Positions 50,707 to 57,832 of a DNA stretch of 64,000 nt are shown piece by piece (position 1 is the stretch's first letter; each line of letters opens with the position of its first letter). Both the position numbers and the translations under genes were made by a program. The stretch comes from an uncultured Clostridia bacterium (GTDB taxonomy: Bacteria; Bacillota; Clostridia; Oscillospirales; Acutalibacteraceae). Below the pieces are notes generated by a model. It worked only from the letters and a program-made list of their open reading frames with translations, had not been told where the DNA came from and did no database searches. The stretch lies in assembly GCA_944384985.1 (NCBI GenBank), contig CALWVM010000001.1:124001-188000 (forward strand). Direction: 5' to 3'.

Positions 50707-52004
50707 GGAATTTTTTTGCATTTTCGGATACAATAGAACAAGCGTCCGCCCAAGCGCTCAAAACGGCGCGCGCGCAGTTCCAAAAAATCGACGCGCAAAC
50801 GGAATACAACCAGCAAAAGGTACTTGCGGCGTTCATCCAAAACCGCGTGGACGAAGCGGATTTCGGCACGACCACGGGCTACGGCTATTCCGACCGCGGG
50901 CGCGAGAAGCTGGACAAGCTCACGGCGGACATCTTCGGCGCCGAACGCGCGTTCATCCGCGCCGGGGCGCTCTCCTGCGGGACGCACACGCTGTCCGTCT
51001 GCCTGTTCGGGGTGCTGCGCCCGGGCGACGTAATGCTGTGCGTCACGGGCACGCCCTATGACACGCTGCTTTCGACCATCGGCATCGACGGCGGAAAAAG
51101 CGCGGGCAAGGGGACGCTTAAAGATTTCGGCGTACAGTACCGCCAGGTGGATTTGACGGAAAACGATGCGCTTGACCTTGCCGCCATCGAGCGGGAAGCA
51201 GCGCACAGCGACGTGCGCATGGTGTATCTCCAGCGCTCGCGCGGGTATGCCCTGCGCCACAGCCTTTCGGTCGCAGAGATCGGGCAGGTCGCCGAACTTG
51301 TGCACCGCGTGAACCCCAACGCCGTTGTGATGGTGGACAACTGCTACGGCGAATTCGCCGAGGAAAAAGAGCCGACCGAGGTCGGCGCGGACCTGATGGC
51401 GGGGTCGCTGATTAAAAACGCGGGCGGCGGCATTGCGCCGTCAGGCGGCTATGTGGCGGGGCGCGCGGACCTCGTGGAGCTTTGCGCCTGCCGGCTGACC
51501 ACGCCGGGGCTCGGGCTCGAGGTGGGCGCGACGCTCGGCCAGAACCGCGCATTGTTCATGGGGCTGTTCCATGCGCCGCACGTCGTCGGCGAAGCGCTCA
51601 AGACAGCCGTATTCGCCGCCGCGCTGTTCGAAAAGCTTGGGTTTGCGGTCACGCCGCGGTCAGATGAGCCGCGCCACGATATCATCCAAGCGATCCGGCT
51701 CGAAAACGCCGACCGCCTGATCGCGTTTTGCCAGGGGCTGCAAAAGGGCGCGCCCGTGGATGCCTACGTCTCCCCCGAACCGTGGGATATGCCCGGCTAC
51801 GACAATCAGGTCATCATGGCGGCGGGGGCGTTCACATCGGGGTCGTCCATCGAGCTTTCCGCCGACGCGCCGCTGCGCGCGCCGTTTGCCGTCTGGATGC
51901 AGGGCGGGCTCAATTTCCACACGGGCAAAGTCGGCGTGATGCTCGCCGCCGAGGAATTGCAGAAGCGCGGATTGCTGAAGCAGAAAACAGAGAGCAGATG
52001 TTAG
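50703..52004 (+). CDS. Methionine gamma-lyase-like PLP enzyme (aluminum resistance protein family)
   Basis: 433 residues of the PF06838 family. The PLP lysine is probably Lys238 in LMAGSLIKNAGGGIAPSGGY; VMVDNCYGEFAEEKEP contains the PLP-nitrogen Asp; FGTTTGYGYSDRGREKLD is the family N-terminal signature. The family was named for an aluminium-resistance phenotype but its reaction is not settled; a carbon-sulfur lyase role is a guess from fold. The ATGA overlap couples it to the GNAT gene. The TAG stop is within a heptad (TGTTAGA, 51999-52005). Confidence 0.92.
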   Translation: MRNFFAFSDTIEQASAQALKTARAQFQKIDAQTEYNQQKVLAAFIQNRVDEADFGTTTGYGYSDRGREKLDKLTADIFGAERAFIRAGALSCGTHTLSVCLFGVLRPGDVMLCVTGTPYDTLLSTIGIDGGKSAGKGTLKDFGVQYRQVDLTENDALDLAAIEREAAHSDVRMVYLQRSRGYALRHSLSVAEIGQVAELVHRVNPNAVVMVDNCYGEFAEEKEPTEVGADLMAGSLIKNAGGGIAPSGGYVAGRADLVELCACRLTTPGLGLEVGATLGQNRALFMGLFHAPHVVGEALKTAVFAAALFEKLGFAVTPRSDEPRHDIIQAIRLENADRLIAFCQGLQKGAPVDAYVSPEPWDMPGYDNQVIMAAGAFTSGSSIELSADAPLRAPFAVWMQGGLNFHTGKVGVMLAAEELQKRGLLKQKTESRC

Positions 52005-52276
52005 AAATCAGTGGCGAAGCAGAGTAGTTTTGTGCAAAGCCGCGGCTGTAATGAAACAAAAAATCTACACATATCCGTAGGGGCGGGTCATCAAACTTTG
52101 GCTTTCTTTTGCCCCCTCTGAGGAGGGCGCCGTCCCCTTTGTCGCTTCGCGACATTTCCCCGCACTGCGGGGAATCACCCTCGGAAGACGGGAGGAAGGG
52201 TGCGTGCAGGTTTCGGCTTCACATAAACTTCCCCATGCCGCGTCTAATATCTAATATCTAACGTCTAAAATCTGAA
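51978..52276. repeat. Complete heptad-bounded element between the PLP lyase and the phosphohexomutase
   Basis: The clearest full copy. Complement-sense heptads cover the upstream stop (51978-52012: AAGCAGA, AAACAGA, GAGCAGA, TGTTAGA, AATCAGT). A spacer with CAAAGCCGCGGCTGTAAT, a GTAGGGGCGGG module (52078), a hairpin module (52108-52200) with GTCGCTTCGCGAC and CCCCGCACTGCGGGG, and the spacer GGTTTCGGCTTCACATAAAC follow. Direct-sense heptads (52242-52276: GTCTAAT, ATCTAAT, ATCTAAC, GTCTAAA, ATCTGAA) end at AGGG, the ribosome site of the next gene. No gene is seen inside. Confidence 0.82.
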
Positions 52277-52288
52277 AGGGTGTCGCCT

Positions 52289-53824
52289 ATGAATCTTTTA
52301 CATTTAAAAAGCGGCACGGATGTGCGCGGGACGGCGGTGAATGAGACCGCGCCCGAGCAAATCGACCTGACCGACGAGGTCGTCCGCCGCATTGCGGCGG
52401 CGTTCGTGCCGTTCCTTGCCACACAGTGCGGCAAGCGCGCGGAGGACTTAAAAATCTCGGTCGGGCACGATTCACGCGTCTCCGCGGAACGCATCCGCCG
52501 AGCGGTGCTCTCCGGCCTTGCGGGCGAGGGCGTGCAGCTTCTCGACTGCGGGCTGTGCTCGACGCCCGCCATGTTCATGACCACGCAGACCGAAGGCTGC
52601 GACGGCGCGGTGCAGATCACCGCGAGCCACCACCCGTGGGACCGCAACGGGCTCAAATTCTTCACCCGCGCGGGCGGCATTTCGGGCGCGCAGCTGACCG
52701 AAATTTTATCCGCCGCTGAAACGCGGCCGCTCCCTGACGCGCCGCAGGAGATCCGCGCCGAGAAACTCGACTACCTGCCCATTTACTGTGCGCACCTGCG
52801 GACGCTCATCAAAGACGGCGTGCAAAGTGCGGATCATGACCACCCGCTTGCGGGGATGAAGATCGTTGTGGACGCGGGCAACGGCGTGGGCGGCTTTTAC
52901 GCGGACTGCGTGCTCGCCCCCTTGGGCGCGGACACAGCGGGAAGCTGTTACCTTGACCCGGACGGGCGTTTCCCGAACCACGTCCCAAACCCTGAAAATG
53001 CCGAAGCCATGGAAAGCATCCGGCAGGCGACGCTGCGTGCGCACGCCGACCTTGGCGTGATCTTTGACACGGATGTGGACCGCGGCGCGGCGGTGACGGC
53101 AAGCGGCGAAGAGCTCAACCGCAACCGGCTTGTTGCCGTGGCGGCGGCGATCGCGCTCGAAGAAAGCCCCGGCGGCACGATTGTGACCGACTCGGTGACC
53201 TCGGCGGGGTTGACCAAATTCATTAACGAAACGCTCGGCGGCAAACACCTGCGCTTCAAGCGCGGCTACAAAAACGTCATCGACGAAGCCGAACGGCGCA
53301 CGAAAACAGGCGAAAACGTCCCGCTCGCCATCGAGACTTCGGGACACGCGGCGTTCCGCGAAAACTTTTTCCTTGACGACGGCGCCTATCTCGTCACACG
53401 CATCATCATCAAGCTCTGCCGGTTAAAGCGCGAAGGCAAAACGCTCGACACGCTTCTTGCTGCGCTCGAAGAACCTGCTGAGGAAGCGGAGGTGCGTTTA
53501 GCCCTAACCGACCCGGATTTCCGCGCCTGCGGCGAACGTGTCTTGGCGCAGGTGGAAGAAAAAGCGCAAGCCGCGCACGACATGATCGTGGCGGACGACA
53601 GCTTCGAGGGCGTGAAAGTGATTTTCCCCAAAGACGCGGGAAACGGCTTTTTCATCCTGCGGCTTAGCGTCCACGACCCGGTTCTGCCCGTGAATTTCGA
53701 ATCTGCCGAATGCGGCGGGGTAAAACGCATCGCACAAGCGCTCTTGGGGCTGCTTTCGGGCGCAGACGGTGTGGAGCTTACGCCCTTGCAACAATTTTGC
53801 GGGGAAATCGGAAAAGGTTATTGA
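52289..53824 (+). CDS. Phosphoglucomutase/phosphomannomutase family protein
   Basis: Alpha-D-phosphohexomutase of 511 residues. The phosphoserine loop reads TASHHPWDRNGLKFF (the usual form is TASHNPxxxNG), the metal loop is DTDVDRGAAV (all three Asp kept), and the sugar loop is AIETSGHAAFRENFFLDDG. Which hexose phosphate it uses cannot be told; the altered TASHHPWD loop suggests a distinct subgroup. Start from the ATG at 52289, with AAGGG from the end of a heptad array as ribosome site. The acpP promoter overlaps its stop. Confidence 0.9.
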   Translation: MNLLHLKSGTDVRGTAVNETAPEQIDLTDEVVRRIAAAFVPFLATQCGKRAEDLKISVGHDSRVSAERIRRAVLSGLAGEGVQLLDCGLCSTPAMFMTTQTEGCDGAVQITASHHPWDRNGLKFFTRAGGISGAQLTEILSAAETRPLPDAPQEIRAEKLDYLPIYCAHLRTLIKDGVQSADHDHPLAGMKIVVDAGNGVGGFYADCVLAPLGADTAGSCYLDPDGRFPNHVPNPENAEAMESIRQATLRAHADLGVIFDTDVDRGAAVTASGEELNRNRLVAVAAAIALEESPGGTIVTDSVTSAGLTKFINETLGGKHLRFKRGYKNVIDEAERRTKTGENVPLAIETSGHAAFRENFFLDDGAYLVTRIIIKLCRLKREGKTLDTLLAALEEPAEEAEVRLALTDPDFRACGERVLAQVEEKAQAAHDMIVADDSFEGVKVIFPKDAGNGFFILRLSVHDPVLPVNFESAECGGVKRIAQALLGLLSGADGVELTPLQQFCGEIGKGY

Positions 53825-53848
53825 CAAAGGCAAATATTTTAATACAAT
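53821..53848 (+). promoter_or_regulatory. acpP promoter overlapping the upstream stop codon
   Basis: A consensus TTGACA (53821-53826) contains the TGA stop of the phosphohexomutase gene; after a 16-base spacer comes TACAAT (53843-53848). AT-rich downstream sequence leads to GGGAGG before acpP. Confidence 0.8.
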
Positions 53849-53894
53849 GTAGTATATATTGGGTATCCGAAAACAGATCTTGGGAGGTGCAAAC

Positions 53895-54119
53895 ATGATT
53901 TTTGAAAAGGTCAGAGACATTATCTGCGACCAGTTTGACGTCGAGGAGGATGCCGTCACACCGGAAACGCTTCTCGAGGAGGATCTGGATGCGGACAGCC
54001 TGGATCTTGTGGATCTGGTAATGTCGTTTGAGGATGAATTCCAGATCGAAGTCCCCGAAGAGGAGATCGAGCACATCAAAACCGTCGGCGACATCGTGAA
54101 GTATATCGAAGAACACTGA
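53895..54119 (+). CDS. acpP: Acyl carrier protein
   Basis: 74-residue acidic protein. The phosphopantetheine serine is Ser35 in [14 protein letters not shown], the standard ACP motif. Start at the ATG at 53895 with GGGAGG seven bases upstream; the longer frame from 53859 includes the promoter leader. No fatty-acid synthesis genes lie beside it, so it could be either the housekeeping ACP or a specialised one; the strong promoter favours the former. Confidence 0.93.
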   Translation: MIFEKVRDIICDQFDVEEDAVTPETLLEEDLDADSLDLVDLVMSFEDEFQIEVPEEEIEHIKTVGDIVKYIEEH

Positions 54120-54186
54120 GGATACGGAAAACGCGGGGGCGCCCGAACGGCGTCCCCGTAAGTTTCGAAACGGGAAGGAAGCAGAA

Positions 54187-55623
54187 ATGGCAAAGGAAAA
54201 GAAATTTGTGGAAGAGATCACCCCCATGGAGGTCGATTTCGCCAAGTGGTACACGGATGTCGTCAAAAAAGCCGAGCTCATTGAATACACGGGCGTCAAA
54301 GGCTGCGTGGCGCTGCGGCCCTACGGCTATGCCATCTGGGAGAACATACAGAAAATTCTCGACGAAAAGTTCAAGGAACTCGGGCACGAAAACGTCTGCA
54401 TGCCGATGTTCATCCCCGAAAGCCTGTTGAATAAGGAAAAAGAGCACGTCGAGGGCTTTGCGCCCGAAGTGGCGTGGGTCACCTACGGCGGCAGTGAAAA
54501 GCTGGAGGAACGCCTTTGCGTGCGCCCGACCTCGGAGACGCTGTTCTGCGAGCACTACAAATCCATTGTCCACTCCTACCGCGATCTGCCGAAGCTCTAT
54601 AACCAGTGGGTCTCGGTCGTGCGCTGGGAAAAGACGACCCGGCCATTCCTGCGCACCCGCGAATTCTGGTGGCAGGAAGGGCACACCATCCACGCCACGG
54701 AAGAAGAGGCGCGCCAAGAGACGCTGCAAATGCTCGACGTCTACGCGAATTTCTGCGAGCAGCAGCTTGCCATGCCCGTCATCAAGGGCGTAAAGACCGA
54801 AAAGGAACGCTTCGCCGGCGCGGAGGACACCTACACCGTCGAGGCGCTCATGCACGACGGCAAAGCCCTGCAAAGCGCGACTTCGCACTATTTCGGCGAC
54901 GGCTTTGCGCGTGCGTTTGACATTCAATACACCGACAAAAACAATACGCTGCAATATCCCTTCCAGACCTCGTGGGGCTGCTCGACACGGCTCGTCGGCG
55001 CGATCATCATGGCGCACGGCGATGACCGCGGCCTTGTATTGCCGCCCGCCGTCGCACCCATCCAGGTCATCATCGTGCCCGTCGCGGCGCACAAGCCCGG
55101 CGTGCTCGAAGCGGCCGCGGCGGTGGAAGCGCGCTTGAAGCCCATCTGCCGCGTCAAGACCGACACGAGCGACAACACCCCGGGCTGGAAATTCGCGCAG
55201 TATGAGATGAAAGGCGTGCCGCTGCGTTTGGAGATCGGCCCGCGCGACCTTGCGGAGAACCAGTGCGTGCTCGTGCGGCGCGACAACGGCGAAAAGATCA
55301 CCGTGTCGCTCGACGAGCTCGAGGCAAAGATCCCCGAACTGCTCGAAACCGTGCGGCAGGGGCTTTATGATGCGGCATATGCGCGCCGCGCGAAGATGAC
55401 CTTCTCCGCAAAGAACTTCGACGAGCTTAAGGACATCGCCGACAACAAGCCCGGCTTCATCAAAGCCATGTGGTGCGGTGACCGCGCCTGCGAAGAAAAG
55501 CTCAAGGAGGAGGCGGGCGTGACTTCCCGCTGCATCCCCTTCGAGCAGGAGCACATCGGCGACACCTGCGTGTGCTGCGGCAAGCCCGCCACGAAGATGC
55601 TCTATTGGGGCAAGGCGTATTAA
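54187..55623 (+). CDS. proS: Prolyl-tRNA synthetase, short (archaeal/eukaryote-like) type
   Basis: Class II synthetase, 478 residues, of the type without the bacterial INS editing domain and with a C-terminal zinc-like domain. Landmarks: [24 protein letters not shown] at the start, [33 protein letters not shown] (motif 2) and [14 protein letters not shown] (motif 3). The C-terminal cysteines CGDRACEEK and CVCCGKPA and the terminal Tyr fit the subgroup. Lacking INS, it would depend on a free-standing editor if misacylated Ala-tRNA(Pro) must be cleared. It follows acpP by 67 bases and is probably cotranscribed. Confidence 0.96.
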   Translation: MAKEKKFVEEITPMEVDFAKWYTDVVKKAELIEYTGVKGCVALRPYGYAIWENIQKILDEKFKELGHENVCMPMFIPESLLNKEKEHVEGFAPEVAWVTYGGSEKLEERLCVRPTSETLFCEHYKSIVHSYRDLPKLYNQWVSVVRWEKTTRPFLRTREFWWQEGHTIHATEEEARQETLQMLDVYANFCEQQLAMPVIKGVKTEKERFAGAEDTYTVEALMHDGKALQSATSHYFGDGFARAFDIQYTDKNNTLQYPFQTSWGCSTRLVGAIIMAHGDDRGLVLPPAVAPIQVIIVPVAAHKPGVLEAAAAVEARLKPICRVKTDTSDNTPGWKFAQYEMKGVPLRLEIGPRDLAENQCVLVRRDNGEKITVSLDELEAKIPELLETVRQGLYDAAYARRAKMTFSAKNFDELKDIADNKPGFIKAMWCGDRACEEKLKEEAGVTSRCIPFEQEHIGDTCVCCGKPATKMLYWGKAY

Positions 55624-55644
55624 GCGCAAGTATCCCTTGCCGGA

Positions 55645-55673
55645 TTGACTTTTCCCCTTTGGCAGGGTATACT
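55645..55673 (+). promoter_or_regulatory. Promoter of the lipoprotein pair
   Basis: TTGACT (55645-55650), 17-base spacer, TATACT (55668-55673), about 78 bases before the first lipoprotein gene. Confidence 0.75.
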
Positions 55674-55750
55674 GAGACCAGAGGAGCATATGGCTGCGGG
55701 AACGGCGGTTTGCCCCCGTGCGGCGCTGCGTATGAAAAGGATGTGTGCCC

Positions 55751-56425
55751 GTGAGAAAAAAGCGTATAGTGATTGCCGGCGTGCTTTTGGCCTTTCTGCT
55801 CGGCGCAACGGCATGCGGGCAGGAAGAGCCGTCATCGGAAAACCCGCAGGCGGTTGTAACCAATGAAGCCGGCCAGCCCGTCGCCGACGGCGGCGCAAAA
55901 GAAGCCGTTACGGATTTGGATGGCAATACCCTCCACCTGGAAGAAGGGGAATACAATGTAATCGAAACGGACGAGGGTTCGATTCTGCAAACGGTAGATT
56001 ATTCCCTGTCCATGCCGAAAGGCTGGACGGCGCAGGAGGACTCCGGCCGCTTTTCACGCGAGGATAATGAAGACGCCACCGTGCAGGTGGAAAAGCTCGG
56101 CCCAACCGAAGGCAGCAACGCCTTGGACATGATTTCTTCCAACCAGCGTGTTGTGGTAGAAGGTCTTCTGGAGTACTTCGGGGACCGCGCTGCGGACGCC
56201 ACCGTGAATTATGCCCAAGAGACCCTGACCGACCAGCAGTTGGACTGCCGTACGGTGGAGGTCAAGGTACCGGTTGCGGACGGCTCGATCGATTTTTACG
56301 CCATGTATATCTATTATGTGTATAAAGGCGAACTCTACAAATATGATTATGTGTGCGCGCACGGAAGCTATGACCCGAGCGTGGACCCGCGGCAGCTTTT
56401 GGCGGACAGCCTTTCTATGAAGTAA
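55751..56425 (+). CDS. Lipoprotein with VTDxxGN stalk (first of a paralogous pair)
   Basis: 224 residues from a GTG start at 55751, nine bases after AAGGA; a GTG at 55745 is too close to it. The signal ends in ATAC (Cys18 approx.). A short stalk (VVTNEAGQPVADGGAKEAVT) is followed by a globular domain with YSLSMPKGWTAQEDSGRFSRED and a C-terminal AMYIYYVYKGELYKYDYVCAHGSYD. The same domain makes up the next gene. No family name is recognised; a lipid-anchored surface protein is all that can be said. Confidence 0.82.
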   Translation: MRKKRIVIAGVLLAFLLGATACGQEEPSSENPQAVVTNEAGQPVADGGAKEAVTDLDGNTLHLEEGEYNVIETDEGSILQTVDYSLSMPKGWTAQEDSGRFSREDNEDATVQVEKLGPTEGSNALDMISSNQRVVVEGLLEYFGDRAADATVNYAQETLTDQQLDCRTVEVKVPVADGSIDFYAMYIYYVYKGELYKYDYVCAHGSYDPSVDPRQLLADSLSMK

Positions 56426-56461
56426 GACGGTGCTTTCGGGGAAAAAGGATGTGTTAAAACA

Positions 56462-57169
56462 ATGAAAAATAAACTTATAGCTGCCGCGTGTGCGGTGCTG
56501 GCGCTTGCCGTGACGCTTGCGGCGTGCGGGAACAAATATCTGGTCATCACCGATGCGTACGGCAACACCCACCTTGCCGTGACGGATGCGGAGGGCAACA
56601 CAGTCCTTAACCAAAACGGCGACATCGAAGTATATGTGACCGATGAGGACGGCGACCCCGTCACGCTCGAAAACGGCGGGTACGACATCGGCGGCATCCC
56701 GTTCCCGAGCCTCGTCTCGGACGGCGACACGATCGAAACCCCGGATTATACGCTGACCATGCCCGATGGCTGGACGGCGGATAAGAATGGCCGCTTTGTC
56801 CGCGATGACAACGCGAACACCTATATTCAGGTCAGCGATCTCGGCGCGCTGGACGACGGCGAAACGCTCGATACCTATTTTGCTTCGCAGCGCGAGGGGC
56901 AGGAGGCGTTCCTTGCACAGGTGCAGGAACAGTATCCCAACGCGGAGCTCGGGTATGACACGCATCTGTTCACCGCAAAGCAGATCGACAGCCGGCTTGT
57001 AGATTTCCGGGTCCCGCAGGACGACGGCACGATGTTCTACTACGCGCTGAATATTTATTATGTATATAAGGATAAGCTGTTCAAGGTGGATTATGTCTGC
57101 TCGAACGGGAGCTATGACGAAACGTTTGACGTTTTGGGCGTGCTGGATTATAATCTTGTGATGAAATAA
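56462..57169 (+). CDS. Lipoprotein with VTDxxGN stalk (second of a paralogous pair)
   Basis: 235 residues, lipobox LAAC (Cys21 approx.), stalk with three VTDAYGNTH/VTDAEGNTV/VTDEDGDPV units, then YTLTMPDGWTADKNGRFVRDD and ALNIYYVYKDKLFKVDYVCSNGSYDE, closely matching the previous protein over its whole length. The stalk unit also occurs in the propeller lipoprotein at 39823. It lies 36 bases after its paralog and ends in a strong terminator. Function unknown. Confidence 0.85.
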   Translation: MKNKLIAAACAVLALAVTLAACGNKYLVITDAYGNTHLAVTDAEGNTVLNQNGDIEVYVTDEDGDPVTLENGGYDIGGIPFPSLVSDGDTIETPDYTLTMPDGWTADKNGRFVRDDNANTYIQVSDLGALDDGETLDTYFASQREGQEAFLAQVQEQYPNAELGYDTHLFTAKQIDSRLVDFRVPQDDGTMFYYALNIYYVYKDKLFKVDYVCSNGSYDETFDVLGVLDYNLVMK

Positions 57170-57193
57170 GCGGACTTGCAAAAACGAAACCGC

Positions 57194-57238
57194 GCAATGG
57201 GGCGCACCGCAACGGTGCGCCCCATTGCCGCTTTTTTG
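57194..57238 (+). terminator. Terminator after the lipoprotein pair
   Basis: GCAATGGGGCGCACCG pairs perfectly with CGGTGCGCCCCATTGC across CAA, followed by CGC and six T. Confidence 0.92.
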
Positions 57239-57427
57239 CACCGTGTCAAATGCAAAATCCAAGCTGACAATATGTTTTTTGCTTTGGCGCGCGCCGCGGC
57301 GGTCTCTTTCCCCGGATAAAAAAGGCTTCCTTTCCTGCATTTGGCAGCCGCTTCGTCCGAATGACTGAAAAAAGCATCAGAAAATTGTGAATTGTGGAAA
57401 AAATGAAAACCTTTTATGAATATTCTG

Positions 57428-57456
57428 TTGACTTTTCCAAGAAATGATTCTATAAT
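57428..57456 (+). promoter_or_regulatory. Near-consensus promoter of the dockerin-protein gene
   Basis: TTGACT (57428-57433), 17-base spacer, TATAAT (57451-57456). It is among the best promoters in the window and lies about 375 bases upstream of the start codon. The stretch 57239-57427 shows no gene. Confidence 0.85.
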
Positions 57457-57462
57457 CTGAGT

Positions 57463-57832
57463 AACCATAGGAATGGTGCAATGGGGTGAAGTGCCCTCTT
57501 TTTTAGGGACAAGCCCTCGCAGGGAGGGCGGCTTTGCCGATTTGCGATACACATCCTACGGTAATACGGCTCGGGTGTGTATCATCAGTTCTCCGCCGGC
57601 TTCACAAAGCGGAGTGCGGTGGAGGCGATCCGAGTACGAGGAGTGCGCAGTGCACAGCCTCCCGCTTGGGACGGGTGGTCAGAGGCGGTCCTCACATTCC
57701 TTTTTCAAAGTCCGGCGAAGCCCCGCGCCGGCAAGATCCAGCAATCCCGGGGCACCTCACCCGGTTCCCTTGTTCCGAACCCCTGCGGCGAGAAGAGGGT
57801 TTTCGGGAAATCTAACAGAAAGGAAAAACAAG
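57463..57832 (+). promoter_or_regulatory. Long, structured 5' leader of the dockerin-protein gene
   Basis: About 370 bases are transcribed before the ATG. Several good stems are visible: GCCCTC/GAGGGC (57513-57529), an 11-base stem GATACACATCC/GGGTGTGTATC (57546-57583), CTCCGC/GCGGAG (57591-57614) and GGAGGC/GCCTCC (about 57621-57661). The reading frame happens to stay open here, but a normal signal peptide begins only at 57833 behind AGAAAGGA. I recognise no known riboswitch class. It could be a cis-regulatory RNA, an mRNA-stabilising leader, or hold a separate small RNA. Confidence 0.55.

Noticed and set aside
57463-57832. Known riboswitch or housekeeping RNA (6S, RNase P, SRP, cobalamin, c-di-GMP)
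   Set aside because: None of the conserved core sequences of these RNAs could be found; only generic stems are seen.
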